DNA of 64,000 nt. Source: Polyangia bacterium. GTDB lineage: Bacteria; Myxococcota_A; Polyangia; Nannocystales; Nannocystaceae. Each line of letters starts with the position of its first letter. Positions within the stretch are counted from its first letter, which is position 1. The notes below the pieces were generated by a model that saw only the letters and a list, made by a program, of their open reading frames with translations, did no database searches and was not told the DNA's origin. Location of the stretch: assembly GCA_030429545.1 (NCBI GenBank), contig JAUIFF010000008.1:1-64000 (forward strand). The letters run 5' to 3'. Position numbers and translations under genes: made by a program. Shown here in pieces: positions 1 through 8,294 of the stretch.

Positions 1-521
1 GACAACAGTTTATAAATGTGACAAGGCCTCCGGCCTCCGGCAAAAAAGTACCACCGACGACAAAGGCCAAGTCACAGGGGGCGATGCGATCGCGGTGAGC
101 TCGGGAAACCCGCAAAAAGGTACCAGTTGCGTCACCTGTGTCGGCGAACGGAAACTTCCCGAATGAGATCGAGGTCGGAGACGGAGGTCGCTTGCGACGC
201 GAATGTGAGAGCTCCGGTGTGATCAGATGTTTGTACGGACAACAGTTTATGAATGTTGCAAGGCCTCCCGCCTCCGGCAAAAAGTACCATCGACGACAAA
301 GGCCAAGTCACAGGGGGCGATGCGATCGCGGTGAGCTGTGGAAACCCGCAAAAAGGTACCAGCTGCGTCACCTGTGTCGGCGAACGGAAACTTCCCGAAT
401 GAGATCGAGGTCGGAGACGGAGGTCGCTTGCGACGCGAATGTGAGAGCTCCGGTGTGATCAGATGTTTGTACAGACAGAAGTGTATGAATGCGGCAAGGC
501 CTCCCGCCTCCCGCAAAAATT
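1..521. repeat. 237-bp tandem repeat, two full copies and one partial
   Basis: A unit beginning GACAACAGTTTAT runs from 1 to about 237, repeats almost perfectly from 238 to about 473, and a third copy starts at about 474 and breaks off near 521. The copies differ by scattered single-base changes and small indels. Short open frames cross the units but are not supported by any recognisable protein. I read the region as non-coding. The array may extend to the left of the window. Confidence 0.85.
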
Positions 522-529
522 GTATGCAC

Positions 530-565
530 AAAAAAGCACCACCGAGGTCGCGATCTCGGTGGTGC
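530..565 (-). terminator. Rho-independent terminator of the DUF4215/fibrinogen-like lipoprotein gene
   Basis: A perfect 11-bp inverted repeat (GCACCACCGAG at 536-546 and its complement at 555-565) encloses an 8-nt loop. Read on the minus strand the hairpin is followed by a run of six T (530-535). It lies about 25 nt beyond the stop codon of the minus-strand gene ending at 590. Confidence 0.85.
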
Positions 566-589
566 GCGGTGGTGTCGGGTCGTCGCTTG

Positions 590-2392
590 CTAGCGGACCC
601 AGACTGTTGCGTAAGGGGCTTTACACGAGGTGTCGTAGCACGGAGTGCCCACGTTCCACGAGCCGGTGGGATTGCACGGATAGTTATTTGCGTTGCAGTC
701 GCCGCGGGTGATGTTGGAGAGCTTGAGTAGCGAAAGGTCGTGTTGTGACCACGTACCCTGGCCGCTGGGGGTGTTACCCAGGCCCATGGTCCAGCAGCAA
801 CTTTGCAGCGTCATGGTCAGCAGTGCATTTTCGTTGGTGGTCGGGAAGCAAGCGGCATTGGTGTCGCGTGCCCGCATGACGATGTCGAACACCTGCAGCT
901 GTTCATCACTGAGGTTTTCACCGTAGGTTGGGGTGCCGCCAATGAAGTTTTGCGAGCACATGTTCACATCGTAAGTTGCAGTTACATATTCTGCCAGGGT
1001 TGCGTTGCCCAACAGTCCGTTGCTCCATGCCACCCCGTACTCGTCGGTTCGGACCAGTAGCCCGTCGCCGGGGACGAGTGCCCACGCAGCGTTTTTGTAG
1101 TCGGCGGCGGTATGGCTGGCGAGGTCGCCAAACGTAGTGGCGTTGGTGAACACCTCGAGCGAGTTCCAGTTGCGGTTGAAATCGTTGACCAGCGAGCCGA
1201 TCATGGTCCAGCCGCCCCCATCGGCGACCATATCGCACATGACTGTCAGTGGTTCAGACGGGCCCTGGCCATCGGGGTCGATTGTATATTCACCAGATTC
1301 GAGGCCTGGGTTGAGTGCGAGTAACTCGTTGCAGCTCGCCGCGAGTTGGCACAATCCATCCTCACACTTGTTGGGCAGACAATCGTCGTCAACGTTGCAG
1401 CCCTGGGCCAGGCCGCAGGTGTCACAGACACCGCCGCCACAGTCGACGTCGGTCTCGAGGTCATTTTGCAGACCGTCTTCGCAGGTTGCGGCGATACACA
1501 TCGTGTTGCACGCATCCGCCTCCTCGCCGTTACCATCGTCGCACTCCTCGACGCCTTCGCCTAAGTTGTGGACCAGGCCGTCGCCGCAGGTTGCGAGCAG
1601 GCAACTACCCGTGCAGTCGCCGTTGTCGTCGTTCTCGATTCCCTGATCGCACTCTTCTCCGGCGAGTGCCTGGACAAAACCGTCGCCGCACGCCGGCTCG
1701 GTACATGTGTCTGTGCACGCATCGGTGTTGTCCGCGTTGCCATCGTCGCAGGCCTCACCGTCGTCGATGACCCCGTCGCCACAACTCGGGAGGGCACACT
1801 GCGATGTACAGCCGTCGCCATCGTCGGTATTGCCGTCGTCACAACCCTCGCCGGGTCCGAGGATTCCGTCGCCACAGGCTGCGAGTGTACAGTCTGACTT
1901 ACAGGTTCCTGCGTCGTCATTGTTCTCGCCGTCGTCACATTCTTCGTTTGGTCCGACAACACCATCGCCGCAGCTTGCTAGGGTGCAGTCGCTCTTGCAT
2001 GTGCCAGCGTCGTCATTGCCGGCCCCTTCGTCGCATTCCTCCGCACCGCCGACGTAGCCGTCGCCACAGATATTGGTGGTGCAATCATCTTTGCAGACTC
2101 CACCCCCTCCGTTGTTTTCGCCGTCATCGCATTCTTCGCCCGACTCGATCATCCCGTTGCCACACTCCGGCTCCCCGGCAGTCATCGAGTTACTGTCAGA
2201 CCCCGGCCCGGCAGTCGTTGTGGTTGTTGTCTCGGTTGCGGTTGACGTTGTTGTTGGGTCCGTCCCTCCCGTACCCGTTGTTGAGTCGGAGTCTGAGCCT
2301 CCGGTCGCAGTTTCTTCGCTACCACAGCCCACGCACAGTCCGGCTGTTGCGATCCCCACTAAGATCCACGTTGCTACTCGCATGGGGGTCAT
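590..2392 (-). CDS. Lipoprotein with seven DUF4215 Cys-rich repeats and a fibrinogen-like C-terminus
   Basis: A 600-residue predicted surface lipoprotein. The N-terminus is a hydrophobic signal ending in a CVGC lipobox-like motif, so the start is placed at the ATG at 2392 rather than the longer frame from 2464. A Ser/Thr/Gly-rich linker of about 50 residues follows. Next come seven Cys-rich units of the CGDG...EECDDG...C type, which match DUF4215 repeats common in myxobacterial surface proteins. The C-terminal ~220 residues resemble a fibrinogen C-terminal-like domain: a CNELLALNPGLESGEYTI-type opening and a GGGWTMIGS motif. The family is often read as binding glycans or proteins on the cell surface; the ligand here is unknown. 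A hairpin terminator follows the stop, and a 20-bp dyad lies about 70 nt upstream. Confidence 0.85.
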   Translation of the reverse strand: MTPMRVATWILVGIATAGLCVGCGSEETATGGSDSDSTTGTGGTDPTTTSTATETTTTTTAGPGSDSNSMTAGEPECGNGMIESGEECDDGENNGGGGVCKDDCTTNICGDGYVGGAEECDEGAGNDDAGTCKSDCTLASCGDGVVGPNEECDDGENNDDAGTCKSDCTLAACGDGILGPGEGCDDGNTDDGDGCTSQCALPSCGDGVIDDGEACDDGNADNTDACTDTCTEPACGDGFVQALAGEECDQGIENDDNGDCTGSCLLATCGDGLVHNLGEGVEECDDGNGEEADACNTMCIAATCEDGLQNDLETDVDCGGGVCDTCGLAQGCNVDDDCLPNKCEDGLCQLAASCNELLALNPGLESGEYTIDPDGQGPSEPLTVMCDMVADGGGWTMIGSLVNDFNRNWNSLEVFTNATTFGDLASHTAADYKNAAWALVPGDGLLVRTDEYGVAWSNGLLGNATLAEYVTATYDVNMCSQNFIGGTPTYGENLSDEQLQVFDIVMRARDTNAACFPTTNENALLTMTLQSCCWTMGLGNTPSGQGTWSQHDLSLLKLSNITRGDCNANNYPCNPTGSWNVGTPCYDTSCKAPYATVWVR

Positions 2393-2460
2393 CGTTTCAC
2401 AGCCCCGGAGCCGGTGAGTACAAAACACCACCGGCCACAGGGAATCTATGTGAGAAATTA

Positions 2461-2480
2461 ACATGTCCTATGGAACATGT
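2461..2480. promoter_or_regulatory. 20-bp dyad upstream of DUF4215 lipoprotein gene (copy 1)
   Basis: The sequence ACATGTCCTATGGAACATGT has ACATGT at both ends around a TATG core. A near-identical element lies at 16051-16070, upstream of another DUF4215 lipoprotein gene. The shared sequence and position suggest a common operator. This is inference; no regulator is identified. Confidence 0.5.
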
Positions 2481-3226
2481 GTAAGGAGATGCGCGAGACG
2501 TCGTATGGGTGCGCCGAGATCCGCACGGGTCGAAATGAAATGAAGGCGGAAAAATCTGCGCCTGTTCTAAGTATTTGTGTGTGCATGTATTTGAAGAGGC
2601 GTTGCCTCCCGGCATACTGGAGTCGTTCTACGCTTCGGCCGGGGACAGGTCGCCGCACGAAGTTGGTGGCGAACGAAGCTTTAGCGAACGGCCGCTTGAG
2701 GTAGGGTTGCTCGCGGTGACGAGGTGGATGCGCAGCCAAGAGGTAGCCGTAGGTTGGTGGCGAAGGGCAGCGTTAGCGAAGGGCTGCCGTTTGAGTCAGG
2801 GATGAGGTGGATGCCCGGCGAAGACAGGGGCGAGGTAGCCGTAGGAAGTTGGCGGCGAATGTACAACGGCGGTGAAGAGGTGGATGCGTGAAGAGGTGGA
2901 TGCGTGACGAGGTGGATGCGTGAAGAGGTGGATGCGTGGTGAGGTGGATGCGTGAAGAGGTGGATGCGTGAAGAGGTGGATGCGTGAAGAGGTGGACGTG
3001 CTGAGATAGGGGAGAGGTAGCCATAGATGGCAAACGAAGCTTCGACGAACAGGCCTCTCTCAGGCTCGGAGTATGTCGAGGGACATCACCCGTCACTTGT
3101 TTTGGAACGAAGTCACGCCATCCCAGTCGGCGGGTGAAGCGTCTTGAGCCGTGCCTCGCAACCTCGAACACTCCCGCCGCACCTGCCTTGGGCAACAGGT
3201 ACGGCGTTGATATCGGGCGCGTGAGC
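2481..3226. repeat. Spacer with degenerate repeats, including eight copies of a 16-bp unit
   Basis: From 2872 to 2999 the unit GTGAAGAGGTGGATGC is repeated head to tail eight times with a few substitutions (for example at 2904, 2936 and the last copy). Upstream, from about 2720 to 2860, longer and more diverged units share GAGGTGGATGC and GAGGTAGCCGTAGG. There are no spacers, so this is not a CRISPR array. I see no credible gene in the interval. Confidence 0.8.
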
Positions 3227-5239
3227 CTAGTTGTTGGGGTAGCTGACCGTCGACTGACCAGTTGTTGCACTTACAATGAAGTCGACGGCGAGCTGGTTGG
3301 CCTTTGGGTTGTCAAACAGGGAGAAGTGACCTGCACCCCGGTCGAGGAACGCGGCGACGGTATGTGGGTTTCCTTGGGAGTCGACCCGGTTTCCCTGGAT
3401 GGGCGATGGCTCGGGCTCGCGGTCCCACAGCTCGTAGGGGTCGATGTTCCAGCCGGCGGGTGCCACCGGTGCGGCATCGCCAGCAATCACGAAAAACGCC
3501 ATCCCCGAGGGGGCGGTTGTGTGGTCGTGATAGCCCTCTATCAGCAGGACGTTGGCGCCCTGCGGGCGTGTCGGTGTTCCAGACCACAGACGTGCGTAGT
3601 TGTGGGGGTCGGCCACATCGCCCGCAAGTTGTGCGAGTTGCACGGCCGGGTGGAACGGGTCGACCGGCTCGTCTAGGTCGAGCAGCTGTTGCAAGAATTC
3701 GTTGATGCAGGGATCTTCGTCGTCGCGGTAGGTGATCGTTGTCGATAGGTGGCTGGCCCCGCCGCTGAGCATATAGCCACGGAAGTTGGGGTCGACGCCG
3801 GCCACCATGGCGCCGACCAAAGCTCCTTGCGAGTGACCTCCGTAGACGAGCGCCTCGGTATCGACGCCGTCGAGGAGTACATGCCCCGCTAGCGTTTCGC
3901 GGACAAAACGGACCGCAACACTGACCTCGACTGCCTGCTGACGCAGGACACTTCTCATCGCCTCTGGGTTGACGACATTGAACGTGCTGGTGGATGGGTT
4001 CGAGCCCGGGGTAGCGCGCGAGCCATGAAACTGCGGTGAAAACGAGAACACAGCGACGCCCTGATCGAGCAATTTTTGGATGTGTTCGTAGGCGAGGAAG
4101 TCCCATTCGTCGTGACCGGTCCCTGGCATCCAAAACATCACGGGAAATGGGCCTTCGCCCTCGGGTCGCACAAAGATGAACGGGACCTCCTCGTGGCGTT
4201 GGACGACGGGGCGTCGCTGACTGTCGAACTCAAAGCGCCCGCCGGTGAGGTAGGGCGATTCGCCGGTCATAAACATCGGAACTGAGAAACTGCCGGTGAG
4301 CGTGTGTGCCGAGTTGTCGAGGCCGACTGCTGCCTCGACGAGCTCTGGGCTGGGTAGGTTTGTCGGGTCGCTGACAAACGCTTGCAGGGCCGCAAGTTCG
4401 GCAGTTGGGTCCTGGGTTGTGAACACACTTGCAACCGCAATCTCGTCGCGGTTGAGCTTTGCGGTTTCGGCACACGACCACAGCGGGGCCAGGCTTTCGC
4501 CGATCGCCGGGTCTCCCTCGCCACGCATCACGGCATCGAACGCCTCAGGACGCAGGGTGTCATGCCCGGACTGGCGGCCAAAGGTCTTCAGCATGACAAA
4601 CGCGTAGGGGGTGTCGGGCCGCAGGGCGAAGCCTTCGGCGACCGTGGCTGCGAGCGTGTTGGGCGGGACCATCTTGTTGCCCTTGGCATCGAAGGCGAGG
4701 TGTAGTGGCGTGCGGGTTCCACAGCCCTCGGGACTGACGTCGATCAGCTGGATGGGCGCACGGGTATCGAGCGTGTGTTTGGGTTCGATCAACGAGGCGA
4801 CACCCGGGGCTTGGTCGAGCTGGAGGTAGATCACCGGAGCTGTGGAAAACCCGCGCACGTGATGCTCAATGGTTGCGCGCACCCGCGAGATCAGGAACTG
4901 GTCGGACATTGGAAAGTCGCCCAGATCGGCAGTTTTGTCGCTGTGGGTGCGGTGGTCGGAGGGCCACGGCATCCGAAAAAAGTCGCTGTCGCCAGGGGTG
5001 TAGCGGGGCAGGATCAGGTTGGGGCTATGTGGATCGGGTGTTGACCCACTGTTGTCGCTGTTCGGCTCGGGAGCGCTGTCGGGCGCGGCTGGAGACGCTT
5101 GTGGTGTGGTTGTTTCGGCTTCGGACTCGCCACATTCAAACTCGCAAGTTTCCCCGGTTTGGGACGGGGCTGTGCAGGCTCCGAGGGCGAGGGCGGAGAG
5201 AACGGATAGGTGGGCGAGGGAGTTGTAGGACTTGGGCAT
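3227..5239 (-). CDS. Lipase-like alpha/beta-hydrolase lipoprotein
   Basis: A 670-residue exported protein with a signal peptide ending in an LGAC lipobox, then an acidic/Pro-rich linker of about 50 residues. The catalytic domain carries the nucleophile elbow GGHSQGALVG (GxSxG, Ser in about the last third of the protein) and a late GAGHFSLFD segment that probably supplies the catalytic His. The long N-terminal part before the elbow resembles that of bacterial virulence-factor lipases. The predicted role is an ester hydrolase on the outer membrane or cell surface; the substrate is unknown. GAGGT sits about 7 nt before the ATG, supporting this start. The gene stands alone between two repeat-filled spacers. 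Confidence 0.75.
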   Translation of the reverse strand: MPKSYNSLAHLSVLSALALGACTAPSQTGETCEFECGESEAETTTPQASPAAPDSAPEPNSDNSGSTPDPHSPNLILPRYTPGDSDFFRMPWPSDHRTHSDKTADLGDFPMSDQFLISRVRATIEHHVRGFSTAPVIYLQLDQAPGVASLIEPKHTLDTRAPIQLIDVSPEGCGTRTPLHLAFDAKGNKMVPPNTLAATVAEGFALRPDTPYAFVMLKTFGRQSGHDTLRPEAFDAVMRGEGDPAIGESLAPLWSCAETAKLNRDEIAVASVFTTQDPTAELAALQAFVSDPTNLPSPELVEAAVGLDNSAHTLTGSFSVPMFMTGESPYLTGGRFEFDSQRRPVVQRHEEVPFIFVRPEGEGPFPVMFWMPGTGHDEWDFLAYEHIQKLLDQGVAVFSFSPQFHGSRATPGSNPSTSTFNVVNPEAMRSVLRQQAVEVSVAVRFVRETLAGHVLLDGVDTEALVYGGHSQGALVGAMVAGVDPNFRGYMLSGGASHLSTTITYRDDEDPCINEFLQQLLDLDEPVDPFHPAVQLAQLAGDVADPHNYARLWSGTPTRPQGANVLLIEGYHDHTTAPSGMAFFVIAGDAAPVAPAGWNIDPYELWDREPEPSPIQGNRVDSQGNPHTVAAFLDRGAGHFSLFDNPKANQLAVDFIVSATTGQSTVSYPNN

Positions 5240-6136
5240 AGCGACCTCGTGGGCTCCGAGGTCTTGGTTGCCGGCTGCTACCCAGGCAATGTTGAGGTCA
5301 CCGACAGCGTTCGGGAATGGTCAGGGATGGCGGCTTAGAGGTGCCTAGGCGGCATCTGAGGAGTTCTAAACAATATCCAAATGTCACATGTCTGACGGCT
5401 GCCTACCGTAACAAGAACCCCCGTGGTCACATGTCCGTGGTCACAGGTCCCTCGCGTCCCATGTGCTGTCCAGTCTCCGGTCACAATTTCCCGTGGTCAC
5501 ATTCCTCGCGGTCTCATTCGCAGCGCCAGTCACCTCGGCCTCATGCGCAGCGTGGTCACAAATTCCGAGGTCACATACCTCGCGGTCTCATACGCAGCGT
5601 CCGGTCACAATTAGCGAGGTTACATTCCTCGCGGTCTCATGCGCAGCGTCAGTCCCCGCGGTTTTTAGCGAGGTCACATTCCCACAGCTACTGTGGTGCC
5701 CGGTCGTGATTCCCGAGGTCACATTCCCACAGCTACTGTGGCGCCCGGTCGTGATTCCCGAGGTCAAATTCCCACAGCTACTGTGGCGCCCGGTCGTGAT
5801 TCCCGAGGTCGCATTCCTCGCGGTCACATGTGCCGCCAGCGTCCGGTCGTCGTCGGGAGCCACGGTTGCCACACTTTTCCCCAGGTGCGGAGGCGAGGCC
5901 AACTTCGCCAGTCCGATGGACATACATATATTCGCTCCCTACTCGCAGCGCGCTCCCGTCAACAGCTTCGCGCGTAGGCGCACCTGCTCGTTGGCGTTCG
6001 CGCTGATTCAGGCTAGTTGTTTATGCACGTATCCGCCCTTTGAGAGATTTACGTCGCTGCCGCCTCTGATTCTCGCTACCATACCAGGCGCTGCGATTGG
6101 ATGTCCAAAGGGTCATGCACCCAAACGAGGCGAGCA
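5240..6136. other. 900-bp non-coding spacer with repeats
   Basis: No credible gene. From about 5410 to 5830 it is built of short related units containing GGTCACAT, CCTCGCGGTCTCAT and GCGCAGCGTC in varying order. These include the regular 45-bp array annotated separately. The rest, 5240-5400 and 5840-6136, looks unique. The last 40 bases hold the ribosome binding site of the next gene. Confidence 0.7.
5671..5805. repeat. Three tandem 45-bp repeats, each with a small hairpin
   Basis: Units start at 5671, 5716 and 5761 and are nearly identical. Each contains CCACAG-CTA-CTGTGG, a perfect 6-bp inverted repeat with a 3-nt loop, followed by CGCCCGGTCGTGATTCCCG. The array sits within the spacer of related degenerate units. 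Confidence 0.85.
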
Positions 6137-8062
6137 ATGAAGTCAGGGACTGGGAAAACGACTGCAAAAATTTATCAGACCAGGGACCTCCCGTTGGCGG
6201 TGTCGAAGCTGTGGCCCGACCAGGGGTCGACCCCTGGCAATGTCGGCGTTTGTCTTTCTGGCGGTGGCTCGCGGGCGATGGTGGCGGCGATGGGGCAACT
6301 TCGAGGGCTCGCGCAGTTGCAGGTCAACGGTGCGCCGTTGTTATCTCAGGTCAAGGCGATTTCGAGTGTTTCTGGCGGGGCATGGGCTGCTGTGCCGTTT
6401 ACCTACGCGCCGCCGGATATCACCGACGAAACCCTGCTTGGCGGCTACGTTGCCGACCCGGGAACGCTCGTGCTCAAAACTCGCAGATTTTGCTGGTCGC
6501 GGCGGGCGCGTAAACCCGAGGCGCTCGACTACCTCCACAACCTCAACCTCGGGCGGATTGTCTCGCGCTCGCGGTTTTCGATCCAAAGCTTGATTGTGCA
6601 TTCATTGTTGATACATGTTTTGCACGACGTGCCCGGGCGCGAGCTGTGGCAGGCGCTCATGGCCGAGCATATTCTCGAACCTTATGGGTTGTATAAGCCG
6701 GCCGGCGAGCAACACCTGCCGAGCACTGCGTTTACCCTCAATGCCGAAACCCGGGCCGAGGCCGTCGCCGCGGGGGTTGCCGAGGAGGACGTGTTTGTCA
6801 GCGACCCTGGGGTCGCCGGGCGGATGCGACGGCCGTTTTTGATTTGCAATGCCGCGATGCTGGCCGACAGCCCCGACGAGGTGCGGCACCCGTTGGTGCC
6901 GGTGCAGTCGACACCGTTGTTTACCGGGATCGTGGGCGAGCCGGCCGGTGTCCATGCACGGGGGCGAAGTGTCGGGGGTGGGGTTGTGAGCTCGTTCGCC
7001 TTCAACTCGCGGTTGCATGGGGTGCACCAGGACTCAGTGCATGTGCATATTTTGCGACCCTGGTCCCTGGCAGATGCCATGGGCACATCGAGTTCGACGT
7101 TTGCCGAGTTGCTCGACAACGGCTATCGAAAATTGCGTGACGACCCGACAGGGACCAAGGATTCGGTGGTCAAGCAGTTGCAGGAGTTTGAGGACGGCAA
7201 GCGCATACCGGCACTTTCACGTTCGCGGCTGTTTGACCGCGACAACACACCGGGCCCGCTGCTGCGAGCCGCGCAAAAACTCTCACGCCTCGTACCCGAG
7301 TACACCTATTGGTCACCCGGCACGCCAACACCCGACCCCGAGCTTGGGCGCTCAGATTTCGCCGACGGCGGTGCCCTCGATAACACCGCGGTGTGTGCAA
7401 TGTTGGCCTATCGCGACATCGATAGCATCATCGCCTTTGTTAACTCGCAAGACCCGCTAGCCCCGACCGAACTCGGGGTGGTTGACGAAAATGGTGTTGA
7501 AATCGCAGACAGTCGCTACCATATCTACGAGCAGGTTCCGCCGCTTTTTGGCTACCAGCCCTACGATCCCAAGCTCGGCTACCGCCTGTACCGTGGCGAC
7601 CCCGATCCGCACAGGCCACAGTACGAGCACAACCAGGTGTTTGAGTCGTCCGCATTTCCATTGCTGTTACAACGACTTTGGCAGGCCCAGGGCCGTGAGC
7701 GGCGCGACCGACCTGCGGTCGCTACCATGCAACTTCGGGTACTCGAAAATCGTTGGCACGGGGTGCCGGGCCGGGGTGGTCCAGGCGATGAATTGCGCGA
7801 GCGGATGACCGTTGTGTGGAACTACCTCGGTCGTGTGCGCAGCTGGCATGCGCAACTTCCGGCCAAGGTACAGCGGTTTTTGGGGGATTTTGACGACCTC
7901 GAATCGGGGGATAACTTTCCCAACTTCTCAACTGCCAAGACCCACTTTGATAGCGAGTACGTCAACCTTCTCGCCCATCTAACGGCGTGGGCGGTGGCCG
8001 ACAAGGCGCACCGCGAGGCCTATCTCAATTTGTTTGTACAGGCACCTTCAGCAGCTAGTTGA
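6137..8062 (+). CDS. Patatin/cPLA2-like phospholipase
   Basis: A 641-residue cytosolic-type lipid acyl hydrolase. The glycine-rich oxyanion segment LSGGGSRA lies near residue 40 and the nucleophile motif SSVSGGAW near residue 80. The catalytic Asp is in FADGGALDN, about residue 415. Together these form the Ser-Asp dyad of the patatin/cytosolic phospholipase A2 superfamily; SGGAW in place of GxSxG patatin spacing and the long insert favour the cPLA2-like branch. There is no signal peptide. The ATG at 6137 is preceded by GAGGCGAG, which is better than the upstream frame from 6101. Two damaged copies of the last ~100 bp of the gene follow the stop codon. Confidence 0.8.
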   Translation: MKSGTGKTTAKIYQTRDLPLAVSKLWPDQGSTPGNVGVCLSGGGSRAMVAAMGQLRGLAQLQVNGAPLLSQVKAISSVSGGAWAAVPFTYAPPDITDETLLGGYVADPGTLVLKTRRFCWSRRARKPEALDYLHNLNLGRIVSRSRFSIQSLIVHSLLIHVLHDVPGRELWQALMAEHILEPYGLYKPAGEQHLPSTAFTLNAETRAEAVAAGVAEEDVFVSDPGVAGRMRRPFLICNAAMLADSPDEVRHPLVPVQSTPLFTGIVGEPAGVHARGRSVGGGVVSSFAFNSRLHGVHQDSVHVHILRPWSLADAMGTSSSTFAELLDNGYRKLRDDPTGTKDSVVKQLQEFEDGKRIPALSRSRLFDRDNTPGPLLRAAQKLSRLVPEYTYWSPGTPTPDPELGRSDFADGGALDNTAVCAMLAYRDIDSIIAFVNSQDPLAPTELGVVDENGVEIADSRYHIYEQVPPLFGYQPYDPKLGYRLYRGDPDPHRPQYEHNQVFESSAFPLLLQRLWQAQGRERRDRPAVATMQLRVLENRWHGVPGRGGPGDELRERMTVVWNYLGRVRSWHAQLPAKVQRFLGDFDDLESGDNFPNFSTAKTHFDSEYVNLLAHLTAWAVADKAHREAYLNLFVQAPSAAS

Positions 8063-8294
8063 GATCAAAACTTTCAACCTTCTCGCCCATCTAGTGGGGT
8101 GGGCGATCTAGTGGGTGCGGTGGCCGACAGGGAGCACCGCGAAGCTTCGTTCGCACTTCAACCTTCTCGCCCATCTAACGGTGGACGGTGGCCGACACAG
8201 CCTACCGCGAAGCCTATCTCAAATAGCTTGTACAGGCACCTTTAGCGGCGAGCTGAAGTAGCATTTAGAAAATGGTGCAGGTACAATTTTGTCG
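8063..8294 (+). repeat. Two degenerate copies of the phospholipase gene 3' end
   Basis: The last ~100 bp of the preceding gene (from CAACCTTCTCGCCCATCTAACGG to its stop) reappear at about 8073-8150 and 8156-8256. The second copy keeps GGTGGCCGACA, CCTATCTCAA and TTGTACAGGCACCTTTAGC in the same order. Both carry stops and indels, so they are not translated as a continuation. They look like tandem duplication of the gene tail followed by decay. Confidence 0.85.

Noticed and set aside
138..730. Overlapping plus-strand frames in the 237-bp repeat
   Set aside because: They are Arg/Ser-rich, change frame between copies and have no start signal; the region is better described as non-coding repeats.
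2872..2999. Possible CRISPR array
   Set aside because: Eight 16-bp units are directly joined with no spacers, and no cas gene is nearby. The 82-bp units at 62.0-62.4 kb were rejected for the same reason.
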